Source: Agarophyton chilense
Taxonomy: Eukaryota; Rhodophyta; Florideophyceae; Gracilariales; Gracilariaceae
Length of the DNA: 64,000 nt
NCBI GenBank assembly: GCA_030374765.1
Contig: JARGXX010000070.1
Coordinates: 55,081-119,080, forward strand
Direction of reading: 5' to 3'
Numbering within the stretch: the stretch's first letter is position 1; every line of letters begins with the position of its first letter. A program made the translations under genes and the position numbers. Positions 46,701 through 54,396 of the stretch are shown here, piece by piece. The notes beneath the pieces were generated by a model. The model was not told where the DNA came from. It ran no database searches and worked only from the letters and a program-made list of their open reading frames with translations.

Positions 46701-47041
46701 GGGCAACAGACGACGAACAAAACCACACCGCCCACCCCCTTCCTATCTCAAACACTTCCAACTCCGACAACGTCTCCCCCTGGTTCGGCCTCGTACCATC
46801 CTCTTCCATTCTCGGCCCCGTTCATGTACTTCGCCAAAACTACCCCGCACCCCCCTTCACCCCTCGATTGCACTGGCGCTTCCATCGATTTTACCTCAAC
46901 AGATTCTACCGAGACCCAACTGCCAAGCCCTACTTCTCCAACACCACCACTGGTGGCACAACACCACCACTGGTGGCACAACACCACCACTGGGTGGCAC
47001 CCATAATAATACCTCCCAAGGCACATGATCCAATAAAATAG
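43745..47041 (+). CDS. Plavaka-like (CACTA-related) transposase
   Basis: 1,098 residues from the ATG at 43745, chosen because a zinc finger (Cys 5, Cys 9, His 22, Cys 26) starts there. An in-frame ORF extends 39 codons further upstream. Diagnostic Plavaka blocks: LVQIYSDKSS (about residue 290), RRKCISDNLTLLGYLP, GVLRQCHPIIASYCADIPEAKD (about 390-412), HPCHRCSVPRSQL (about 425), and FEPLHNFHLGVSKL (about 520-533). In known Plavaka proteins the corresponding blocks are YSDKT.LS, DG..R.C.P..A.YIADYPEQ, C.RC..P and LH...LGV. The enzyme would cut and join the element ends in the nucleus. The frame is intact. The coding strand is extremely C-rich, unlike the gypsy genes around it. Confidence 0.85.
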   Translation: MPSCCFNGCSFFAREIPALQRHQRRCPHRLSANKRFLSPGGNEPNFPPRTKRHKSTSQLPPHPPPSHRPSDNVPLAHHDSYLQDQLSLSLHTQDAIHVATAPLGSPSSLALSPLPPSTPPVDNPHLEKMVLYISSIASKLGQRKADELITLLNDPHFSESTFQNSVSSAKQCLELQADLFHQRIRSIGFAPSTIFDPHKRFSATLFQKDAIHVLKQQLALAHFKNTFFHPISQTSASGSPAFAHPMAATLGSKVVPALKTAIMQSTKDNIVWHLPHSTGIDSFIGLVQIYSDKSSTFLKSSSITSYPLHITLLNFSDSFRRKCISDNLTLLGYLPTSFTPSTPSPDADIITHSSSIPRQTKMELIQQTISSLLQPLFSSALPGFPFRDADGVLRQCHPIIASYCADIPEAKDILAISHGTRPRHPCHRCSVPRSQLHQHSHAHSARSLPLTLAARNKHFSLLKESEAALLARKPRVTRNFKEQALQALHSLSLAKYPSLFESYPFFNITPLLTPYNIFPFEPLHNFHLGVSKLIKLAAIERLRSEHLFTTISSTNSRRSFHSVRTSILKHSNFILTAIENHSPATGLHIDFSTSESGQSLNGFFTTDGVRGMLEAKDYRALDMVFPFIGAFFDRCCDEANSAPITTVFSKYTDLLLTSMCYNSVPEWTTSRLAKLASQIHSFKHRAVDVLGPYHTSNLGTLKFHLLDHIVDDIRRFGGLHFNDAGIFEQAHTLFKAHYSRTSKRRPTAHNETIRAIERSDAVNNWIYLSADPSVTSSFHAPPPPFQARKPGFVRDGKHTSFSDLITAHKFLRENPHSTISSLQDLFFPDTIAIISQIGTLALPSFVTLTLETLALNQDSPTLRQTRLTFVNSAYVVGGFTPTLDDYIADRNELAVKDPPLPLIQRIFAAPSFGPSKTPKFSHILVAGSSFSNPTPTAWVCKLNSLLRFTTPSSPSTQNEFAFVQFLELVPPQDQVDVSLNCICLRWATDDEQNHTAHPLPISNTSNSDNVSPWFGLVPSSSILGPVHVLRQNYPAPPFTPRLHWRFHRFYLNRFYRDPTAKPYFSNTTTGGTTPPLVAQHHHWVAPIIIPPKAHDPIK
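46942..46998 (+). repeat. Triplicated 20-bp palindromic unit at the transposase 3' end
   Basis: The unit ACCACCACTGGTGGCACAAC occurs almost three times and contains the palindrome CCACCACTGGTGG. It adds a Thr/Pro/His-rich segment near the C-terminus without breaking the frame. Confidence 0.75.
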
Positions 47042-47115
47042 TCACCGCTGCTTTTCTTCCATAGCCGACCCCCATCTTGCTCCACCTCCTTACCCCCTTA
47101 TCCCCCCGTACCTTA

Positions 47116-49752
47116 TCACTCTCCCACTCCTTGCCTACTCCCCAACGCTAAGCGCTTGAACCGTGGTTCTTCTGGTCCACATGACGCTATATAGCAATCT
47201 AACACCGCTCCAAGTCTTCTCGTGAGATTCTCCATGAAAAACTCCTCCCTTATCGCCAGATAGATTTTCTCTCTCGACGGTATCCATAGCCCAACCGTCG
47301 CGATTCTCTCCTTATTCCCACTCACATCTCTACGATTCCCTCCACAGAATCCATCATTCTCAAACTCCTCAGCATACTCATCCTTCACCATGTTCCAGGC
47401 AACCCTCAATATGTCCTCAACAGCCAGTGGCAGAAACCTCCCAAACAGCGTCGAGAACAAAAGTTGCCTTTGGCCTCCCCGCCCAACGTCTCTATCCATC
47501 GTGGTCACCACACATCCAATCCATGCATCACCGTCCCATCCACATACTGCCTTTCTCCATTTCTGTGACTCTCTACCGCGTAGCCCATAAACTCCTCCAA
47601 CACTTTCAACGACACCTGATTTCGAAAATACATATCTGCCTCACCAAAGTCCTCCAAGTTCTCAGACACCTTCGATCCAGAATAAGTAATATCTTCAATC
47701 GCACTCGTCCTCCACGCACACAGCTTACCTCTCCCATCCTCCCCCGACCCCATCAACTTCTCCTGCGCCTCCTCAATCTGCTTCTTCAACTCCGCCCAAA
47801 GCTCCGTCCCTTCAGTCACCTTAGCTCGTTTCGCGATCAAATCATATCCAAGCATGGAAAACAGCTTATCACGCGCTGCTCGCTTCCGCACCCCAACCAC
47901 ATCGCTCAATGCTTGCTTCATCCTCTGTCTCAAGCACCGATCCGCACTTACATTTTCCACGCACTCCTCTCTCCTCCCCGCTTCCCTTATCGACTCCCAT
48001 TTCGCTCCCATTAACTCAGTCTCTACCACGTGCTTCAACAACAAATGGCTCCAGCCCTCTGTCGACGGCGTATACGGTCTCATCTCATATGCAACCTCAA
48101 TTGGACATCTCGGAACCATTTCCTTCTCTCCCACCACAAACATACTTTCCTCCCTACTCTCCCCAACCGCCTCACTTCTATTCTTCCAGCTTCGACCCAC
48201 ATTCTCGGTGTCGAAGCAAAGTTCCGATGCCTCCAGTTTTGCACAATGAAGAATCCTATCATACACACGACGTGCAAATCCATAAAAGCATTCCTGCACT
48301 CCAATGTCATACTTTCGTCGCCGCGTCACGCCTCCCTCCCCCCTCCCTTCCCCAGCGATTCTACTTTTCAACAACTCCCTCAAACTCTCAATCAGCACAT
48401 TCTGCTGCTTCATTTCCTCCCTCGCCCGATCCAGCTCCGTTTGCGTCATTTTCCAACTCACCATCACACTGTAGCTGTCTTCCTTCATACGTCCCATTTG
48501 TCCCTTCAACACATTCATCTTCTCAATTAGCATCGACCGCGGCAACAAACCTATGTCATCATCATTTGCTTCATCTTCCACTATACGGACGGCGTTCTCC
48601 ACGACATTAAAATTCGCATTCTCCCCGTTATCATTATTCCTTGTGAATACAATGTTTCTTCTTACTCGCATACCTTCCGGCGTCCTTTGCCTTGCTTTCA
48701 CCTCAAACCCTTAAACTCCCAAACCCACCCCTCTCCTCGGTGGCAAACGCTCGACATCTTCTCCCTGATGAGAAAGAACTGCTGCTCTTCCATCGCCTTC
48801 CTCCCCTGAACCACGTGTTCTCCCTCCAGCAAACCCCCTTCTCCCCCCCTCACTCACATGCACTTCTCTGCTTTCCCTTTCGTCTATCGCTCTTCTTCTT
48901 GTAACTCGAACACTTCCCATTCTTTCCCTTGCACGCTCTCTCCTTTCTTCTACGTGATCCAAGTTCACCCCCTCCCATCTTTCCGCCTGTTCCCCCGCGG
49001 TAACTCCAACACTCTCTCCTTCTGTTCTCTCTCGAACGACTCTTGCGCCCGCGATTAGACCACTACTGGGTCCACCTATTCTACCCTCCCCACCACGGCT
49101 ACTCTCTATTCTCCCTTTCTGTATCTCATCATCACCGTCCTCTTCCCTCATACCCGTAAACGATGCCCCTGCTTCTTCAACGCCTCTGAGGCGGGATCCA
49201 CGTTCTCCGATCATTCTCTCTCCCTCCTTACGCCCCTTCGTCCTCTCATTCGGAATCTCTTCACCTCCTTCAGGTGCAGAGCATGGATTTACCGGCTCCA
49301 CATCAGCTGAAGACGTGAGTACAGCACTTAGAGTCCGCTCGGATGCATCCCCTCTCCTTGTCCTCCCTGGAGCTCTGCTCGCCCTCCCCCGCAATCCACT
49401 TCTAGGTACACGCGTGCGGTTGCTTCGCACGCCATCCCGTTTTCCATCGCCGCTCCGCACCATCTCTCCCGTAGGCGACGTGATTTGCTCCGTACGCGAC
49501 GTGATTTGCTCCGCACTCTCCTCCGTCACCGTCTCCTTTGCGCGAACTGCCTTTCCTTTGCCCCCACTCGCCTCTCCTTCCCCACCATCTTGCCTTGATC
49601 TACCTCTCAGGCGCACGCCTCCCTTCTCTCCACTCGCGCCCTGGAGCCTACGCCCCTTGTCCCTTCCGCCCTCCGCATCCCCTCCATGCCGCCGTGATTT
49701 TGTACCGCGCCCGCTAGTGTTCTCGCTTCTCGATTTGCGCTTCGGAGCCATG
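47116..49752 (-). pseudogene. Basic, coiled-coil accessory protein of Tn2, one stop and one frameshift
   Basis: From ATG 49752 (MAPKRKSRSENTSGRG) a minus frame rich in Arg, Gly, Glu and Ser (possible nuclear localisation and nucleic-acid binding) runs to TAA at 48711-48713. It continues in the same frame with a coiled coil (LIEKMNVLKGQMGRMKED, LDRAREEMKQQNVLIESLRELL) and an alpha-helical domain (AKWESIREAGRREECVENVSADR) to 47505. A third part in another frame (LLFSTLFGRFLPLAVEDILRVAWNM) ends at 47116. Total about 870 residues if joined. CACTA elements often encode a second, DNA-binding protein beside the transposase; that role is a guess. No known domain recognised. Confidence 0.5.
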
Positions 49753-50075
49753 GTTGAAGAGAGAGAGAGCGATCGTGGTATGGTCTTCCACGCGTTGCAA
49801 TGCGATGGATGGGAGAGAAGCTTCGAAACATTCTGCTTCCAAAAATATACCTCCACCCTTTTCGTGTTCTCAGAAAACCCCCAAACTTTTCAGATATTTT
49901 AAATTTGCGCTCGAACGCACCAGATATTGGGAAAGTATTCACCTTCGGTGTACATGACTTTCCTTTAGCATATGTACTACGTCACGCTTTGACGTTATAT
50001 GTAGCGACAAACATAGTAAAAGCCCACAATATCTGGTACACTACAATGAAGTAAAGTAACAAAAGCGATGCACTT
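49753..50075. other. Intergenic between two minus-strand Tn2 genes
   Basis: Holds the presumed promoter of the basic protein gene (right next to 49752) and the 3' end of the methyltransferase gene. No distinct signal recognised beyond AT-rich sequence around 49980-50060. Confidence 0.4.
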
Positions 50076-53000
50076 TTAATCGATTACTATGACTGGCGTG
50101 TTATTCATACTCCAGATATACTCTGTCCCATAATCCGCGAACAGCTCCTCTCCTATTTTTATATCTCGAATTGCTTGCACAGAAAGCAATCTATAGTCTC
50201 TCAACTGAAATGGGGTCCGCCCCGTCCCCGGAGTTCTGATGACCCGAACATTTGCAGTTCGTCGTCTCATTAACCCGTCTTCAACCGCATCCCTGTCCCT
50301 ATCCCCTTCCACATACTTGGGGTCGTTAATTGTTCCCCCCAAGCAAAATGGAGCAGGGACAATCCACACCGGAATAAGAGACACCCCACTAATTCTTCCT
50401 GGTAGCTTGTGAAACACTTCCCCTCGGACGCTTATCTCCATCGCGTACTGCCGAAAACGATCAGCAGTCGCTTTCAATAGCCCCCCTCCGTATGCCTTAT
50501 GAACTTCCTTCCGTTTTGAAAGATCATGGTACACCAAAGTCCTGTAAAAGTAACAAACAGTCTCACCTTGTATCACCCGGCGTGTTGTGTACACACCAAC
50601 TCCAGCATTCGGGTGCCTTATCGTCGACTTTGCAATCCGACAACCACATACTGTCGCCTCCACTGCCAGAATAGCATTCCAATCCAACAGTGACATCTTT
50701 CCTTGAAAACTTCTTGGCCACTCATACAGCGCCTGCCGTCGCCCAATCTCCGATATATTCTTATCCTGCCACATGGAGGAGAGAAAATCCACGATATGGG
50801 GTGGAAACATCTGATGCTCGGGAAATCCGGTAGGTGTTTTCCAGGACTTCGAACGCTTTATGACGACGTCCGGAAACAAGCATGTCACTCGAGTCACAGC
50901 GTTCCGAACATCTTGCGTTATATGAATGTCCGTCTCGTTGTTCCGCATGCATGACGCAAATTTCACTGTAGCGGCGTGCTTCGCATGAGCAAAGCACTGC
51001 GGATCTGGCTCACACCCTAGAAACTGACGGTGCTTTTCCAGTTCCATGCATGCCATGGCCGTTGAAAATGTTCCGGCGAAGAGGTCCACCACTATGTCTC
51101 CCGGCTGAGAAAACCTGCTGATGAGCTCCTTCAGCAAAGCGCGTGACTTCTGTTCCGCCCGCACTTTCTGATACGTAACTGCTCCTTTGGCATTCTTCCT
51201 TCTCCATAGAAGTGTTTCACCATTCGACATGGGAGGCACTTGGTCAATCACGCTATGGTAACCCGGATATCGCGATGGTACATAGCTGAAGTTCTCATAG
51301 TTCACCATGCCATGTTGTTCGGCGTAGGACAACCCGCTGCGAACTCCATGAATGGCGTACTCTGTTCCGGGAAACAGGGAGCACGAACTACGTCCGGGAT
51401 TACGCATCGGATTGCCTTGAGAGCGAATGAAGTGCAGCTGGACCTTGTCCACGACAAACGACCTGCTCTTCTGTCCATTCTCATCCTTTGCACCAATTCG
51501 ACCCAACACTTCTTTCCATTCGTTCACCTGCTCAATCGCGCAGAATATAACGAAATGCCCTCCCGGACGCAGAAGTTTAGAGATGAGCTTCGCCGTCTTC
51601 ACCATGTCTTGCCGGTTAAGAACGTCGTACCAGCTGTTTTTCCTGTTCTTCTTCGCACGTATATTATACGGCGGGTCCGTGAGAACCAACTGCACTTTCC
51701 CTATCGGAGAGACCCCATTGCTGCGCAATGTCTCGTCAATCTCCACCAGGTTCTCGAAAGTACAATTGTACATTCGACAGTGCTTATCCATCTCCGACTC
51801 GCACTTTTGGAGAGACATTATATCATCCAGAGAGGTAAGGTCGTGAGGCGGCAGAATATCCACCGACTCAGATTCGACCGACCTTGGTCCAGCTGTGGAA
51901 GAATGCTGACCAACACCCATGTTCTCTTCCTCATTCCCGGTCCCACCCTCCACTCCCTCTCCACCCTCCACCGCCGGAGCCTCCGAATCTTTCTCAGGGG
52001 GTACAACTTCTATCTCGTCTTCTTCCATAACCATAGTAGGTTCCGCCTTTGTCGCAGCCACCACTTCCACCTCCACACTCCCTCGCAGCTTTAGTGGCGA
52101 TATGTATTCCGAGATGGTAGAGATAAGAGAGTTCGAGAAGCAGTCGAATCTCTCCGCAAACACTCTAGGCAAAGTGTATGTAAACGGTTTTAGAACGTCC
52201 CATCTTTCCGGAGCTGATATAGAGTAAAGCTGCTCATTCACCACCACTTTGTGCAGGTCAGCGAGAAACTCTTTGGCCAACATACGAAGTGGAGTGTCAA
52301 CGTACTCCGGCAGGTTCCACGCCCATGGGACGACATCCTCCTCCAATAAAGTACGGTTTCTACCAGGAAGGAGTCGTTGGGCCATGTCCTTGTGAGAGAA
52401 CCCATCCCTTCTGTTTCCGATTGCCTGGAACTGCATATCAGAATATCGTAGATGGATAAAGGGCAAAACCATGAATTCCACGCCAGGGAATCCCAAATAC
52501 TGGGCGAAGCTGTCCCACGCGTTATTGACGAGCTGCACACCAAAGCCCACACGCTGAGCTACTGGTTTGTCATAAATCGCCACCTTCGAAAATGGCGTAT
52601 CGTAGGTTCTGTCCCGCTTTCTTCGCTTACGGGAGACTCTTCTCTTCTCCATAGAGACCGACTGAATACAAATGAGGAACAGCAACCTCTGGAACATTGT
52701 CGGGAAGTCGGTCGCGAATGGAGCCCGGCTTTTGCTCGCCTTCTTTCGGGTTGTATCCAGACCTTTGAAGAACTCTGTCAAAGTGACATTCTTCGGGATG
52801 CCCTTGAACTCCACCGCCTCGTACGCGTTCCAAAAGTCCCTCACGCGCCTATCTGGGTCCCCATCCCTTATATCCAGCAACCTCGCCGAGAAATAATTCT
52901 GACAGTTCGAGCCCCTCATTCCTACAACTCGGAGCTCATCTTCTGTGTAATTGGTGTGGTCGGGACCTAGGAGAGTATAAAAAAACTTCGCGGTCTCCGG

Positions 53001-53207
53001 TAGGATGTGGCGATTGGCAATTGCGAAATCGATGAATGCAGTGTGCCCCACTTTTCGCGGCTCATCTTCCTCCCGCCTCGTTAATGCGTAACGATCACGC
53101 AAATCCAGACACGCCCTGATAACTTCATCCCCCGTACCAAACAGTTTACCCATTTCGAAGGTGTCTGCCGCAGGCGATGAAGAAGTTCTCGTGGGTTCTG
53201 GAGCCAT
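50076..53207 (-). CDS. DNA amino-methyltransferase fused to a SET domain
   Basis: 1,043 residues, ATG at 53207, no interruption. Residues 1-375: helical domain of unknown function with a very basic patch (VSRKRRKRDR, about 191-200). 376-450: acidic linker. 500-750: N6-adenine/N4-cytosine methyltransferase, catalytic DPPY at 511-514 and S-adenosylmethionine-binding DLFAGTFST at 708-716. DPPY before FxGxT is the beta-class order of CcrM-like bacterial enzymes. 858-1030: SET-like domain with GVGVYTTRRVIQGE, GGTINDP (in place of the usual NHS), TANVRVI and IGEELFADYGTEY, suggesting lysine methylation or a degenerate relative. The combination would link DNA methylation to histone methylation in one polypeptide. 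It diverges from the ParB-like gene across the palindrome array, so the two are probably co-regulated. The SET assignment is less certain than the methyltransferase. Confidence 0.8.
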   Translation of the reverse strand: MAPEPTRTSSSPAADTFEMGKLFGTGDEVIRACLDLRDRYALTRREEDEPRKVGHTAFIDFAIANRHILPETAKFFYTLLGPDHTNYTEDELRVVGMRGSNCQNYFSARLLDIRDGDPDRRVRDFWNAYEAVEFKGIPKNVTLTEFFKGLDTTRKKASKSRAPFATDFPTMFQRLLFLICIQSVSMEKRRVSRKRRKRDRTYDTPFSKVAIYDKPVAQRVGFGVQLVNNAWDSFAQYLGFPGVEFMVLPFIHLRYSDMQFQAIGNRRDGFSHKDMAQRLLPGRNRTLLEEDVVPWAWNLPEYVDTPLRMLAKEFLADLHKVVVNEQLYSISAPERWDVLKPFTYTLPRVFAERFDCFSNSLISTISEYISPLKLRGSVEVEVVAATKAEPTMVMEEDEIEVVPPEKDSEAPAVEGGEGVEGGTGNEEENMGVGQHSSTAGPRSVESESVDILPPHDLTSLDDIMSLQKCESEMDKHCRMYNCTFENLVEIDETLRSNGVSPIGKVQLVLTDPPYNIRAKKNRKNSWYDVLNRQDMVKTAKLISKLLRPGGHFVIFCAIEQVNEWKEVLGRIGAKDENGQKSRSFVVDKVQLHFIRSQGNPMRNPGRSSCSLFPGTEYAIHGVRSGLSYAEQHGMVNYENFSYVPSRYPGYHSVIDQVPPMSNGETLLWRRKNAKGAVTYQKVRAEQKSRALLKELISRFSQPGDIVVDLFAGTFSTAMACMELEKHRQFLGCEPDPQCFAHAKHAATVKFASCMRNNETDIHITQDVRNAVTRVTCLFPDVVIKRSKSWKTPTGFPEHQMFPPHIVDFLSSMWQDKNISEIGRRQALYEWPRSFQGKMSLLDWNAILAVEATVCGCRIAKSTIRHPNAGVGVYTTRRVIQGETVCYFYRTLVYHDLSKRKEVHKAYGGGLLKATADRFRQYAMEISVRGEVFHKLPGRISGVSLIPVWIVPAPFCLGGTINDPKYVEGDRDRDAVEDGLMRRRTANVRVIRTPGTGRTPFQLRDYRLLSVQAIRDIKIGEELFADYGTEYIWSMNNTPVIVID

Positions 53208-54396
53208 TTATGTACATGTTCAAACAACCTCACGGGCGGTCGTCACGAGAGCCTGAGTGAAAGAGAGCAGCGGGTGCGGGTGGGTGCGGGTGGGTACGGA
53301 AAGATTGTGAGTACGGTTGAGGAGCGCGCACGGAAGAACGGTTGTTGCGGAACGACTTCGCAGCTATCCTGGTTGCATTCTGTCGGCCGTCAGAGGTGCG
53401 CTCCGACTTCATCGGGGGTCCCGATGAAGTCCCCACGCACCTCTGTCGGCCGACATAATACATATAATTTTGTAATTTTTAGGACGCCCAGGTGTACACG
53501 GTGCATTCTGTCGGCCGACAGAGGTGCGCTCCGACTTCATCGGGGTCCCGATGAAGTCCCCGCGCACCTCTGTCGGCCGACATAATACATATAATTTTGT
53601 AATTTTAGGACGCCCAGGTGTACACGGTGCATTCTGTCGGCCGACAGTCGACCAACATCTCAGAAACGCATCATGCGTGATGTTATGGCGTATTTGTCGG
53701 CCGACAGGGGTGCCCTGCGACTTCATCGGTCCACCGATGAAGTCGAAGCACACCCCTGTCGGCCGACAATTCACCAACATGTTGTAGGGACACCATTCGG
53801 GCCATTTGTGGGCCGCCAGGGGTGTGCTGCGACTTCAGTCGCAGGGCACCCCTGTCGGCCGACAAATACCCCATAACCTCACGCATGATGCGTTTCTGAG
53901 ATGTCGGCCGACAGAGTGCACCGTGTACACCTGAGCGTTCCAAAAATTACAAAATTATATGTATTATGTCGGCCGACAGAGTGCACCGTGTACACCTGAG
54001 CGTTCCAAAAATTACAAAATTATATGTATTATGTCGGCCGACAGAGGTGCGCGGGGACTTCATCGGGACCCCCGATGAAGTCGGAGCGCACCTCTGTCGG
54101 CCGTCAGGATATTTTTAATTTTTTAATTTTATTTTCTTGTATCGCCTACCAAGCCAATAGGCGTGTTTGTGATGGAAAGAGACAAGGAGTTTCTTGAGTT
54201 TGAAACTAAGCGGACGTAGCTCAGGTTGAAACTAAGCGGACGTAGTTCAGGCTGATTGCAACGAACTGCTCTCGGGAGTGTTCCGGATAGTCGCCACCAA
54301 AGGAGCTCGATCTAATACGTCTTAGTCTGTATACCATAAAAGGCTCAAAGCGCTCTGCGACCATTTGCAACCTCGACCGACTACGATCCGATTCAA
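53208..54396. promoter_or_regulatory. Divergent intergenic region with palindrome array
   Basis: Separates the two large Tn2 genes. It contains the 726-bp array (53381-54106) with 173 bases to the left start codon and 290 to the right one. A doubled segment TTGAAACTAAGCGGACGTAG lies at 54200-54243. Both promoters must sit here. Confidence 0.6.
53381..54106. repeat. Nested palindrome array, 13 TGTCGGCCGACA-type sites
   Basis: Sites start at 53381, 53444, 53509, 53571, 53635, 53695, 53757, 53807, 53853, 53902, 53967, 54032 and 54095. Ten are the perfect 12-bp palindrome; the two outermost read TGTCGGCCGTCA and the central one TGTGGGCCGCCA. Spacing is mostly 60-65 bases. Several intervals are themselves hairpins (ACTTCATCGGG ... 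CCGATGAAGT). The left half is repeated in inverted order in the right half (for example GTGTACACGGTGCA against TGCACCGTGTACAC, and AATACATATAATTTTGTAATTTT against its complement), centred near 53810. This resembles an iteron/centromere or origin-type site. The 12-mer is a plausible binding site for the adjacent ParB-like protein. Confidence 0.85.

Noticed and set aside
53274-53943. Short ORFs on both strands across the palindrome array
   Set aside because: They are translations of the repeated palindromic DNA, symmetric on both strands, with no independent support.
53381-54106. CRISPR array, given the regular spacing of identical 12-mers
   Set aside because: The repeats are perfect palindromes, the intervals are themselves repeated and inverted rather than unique spacers, and no cas-like gene is present.
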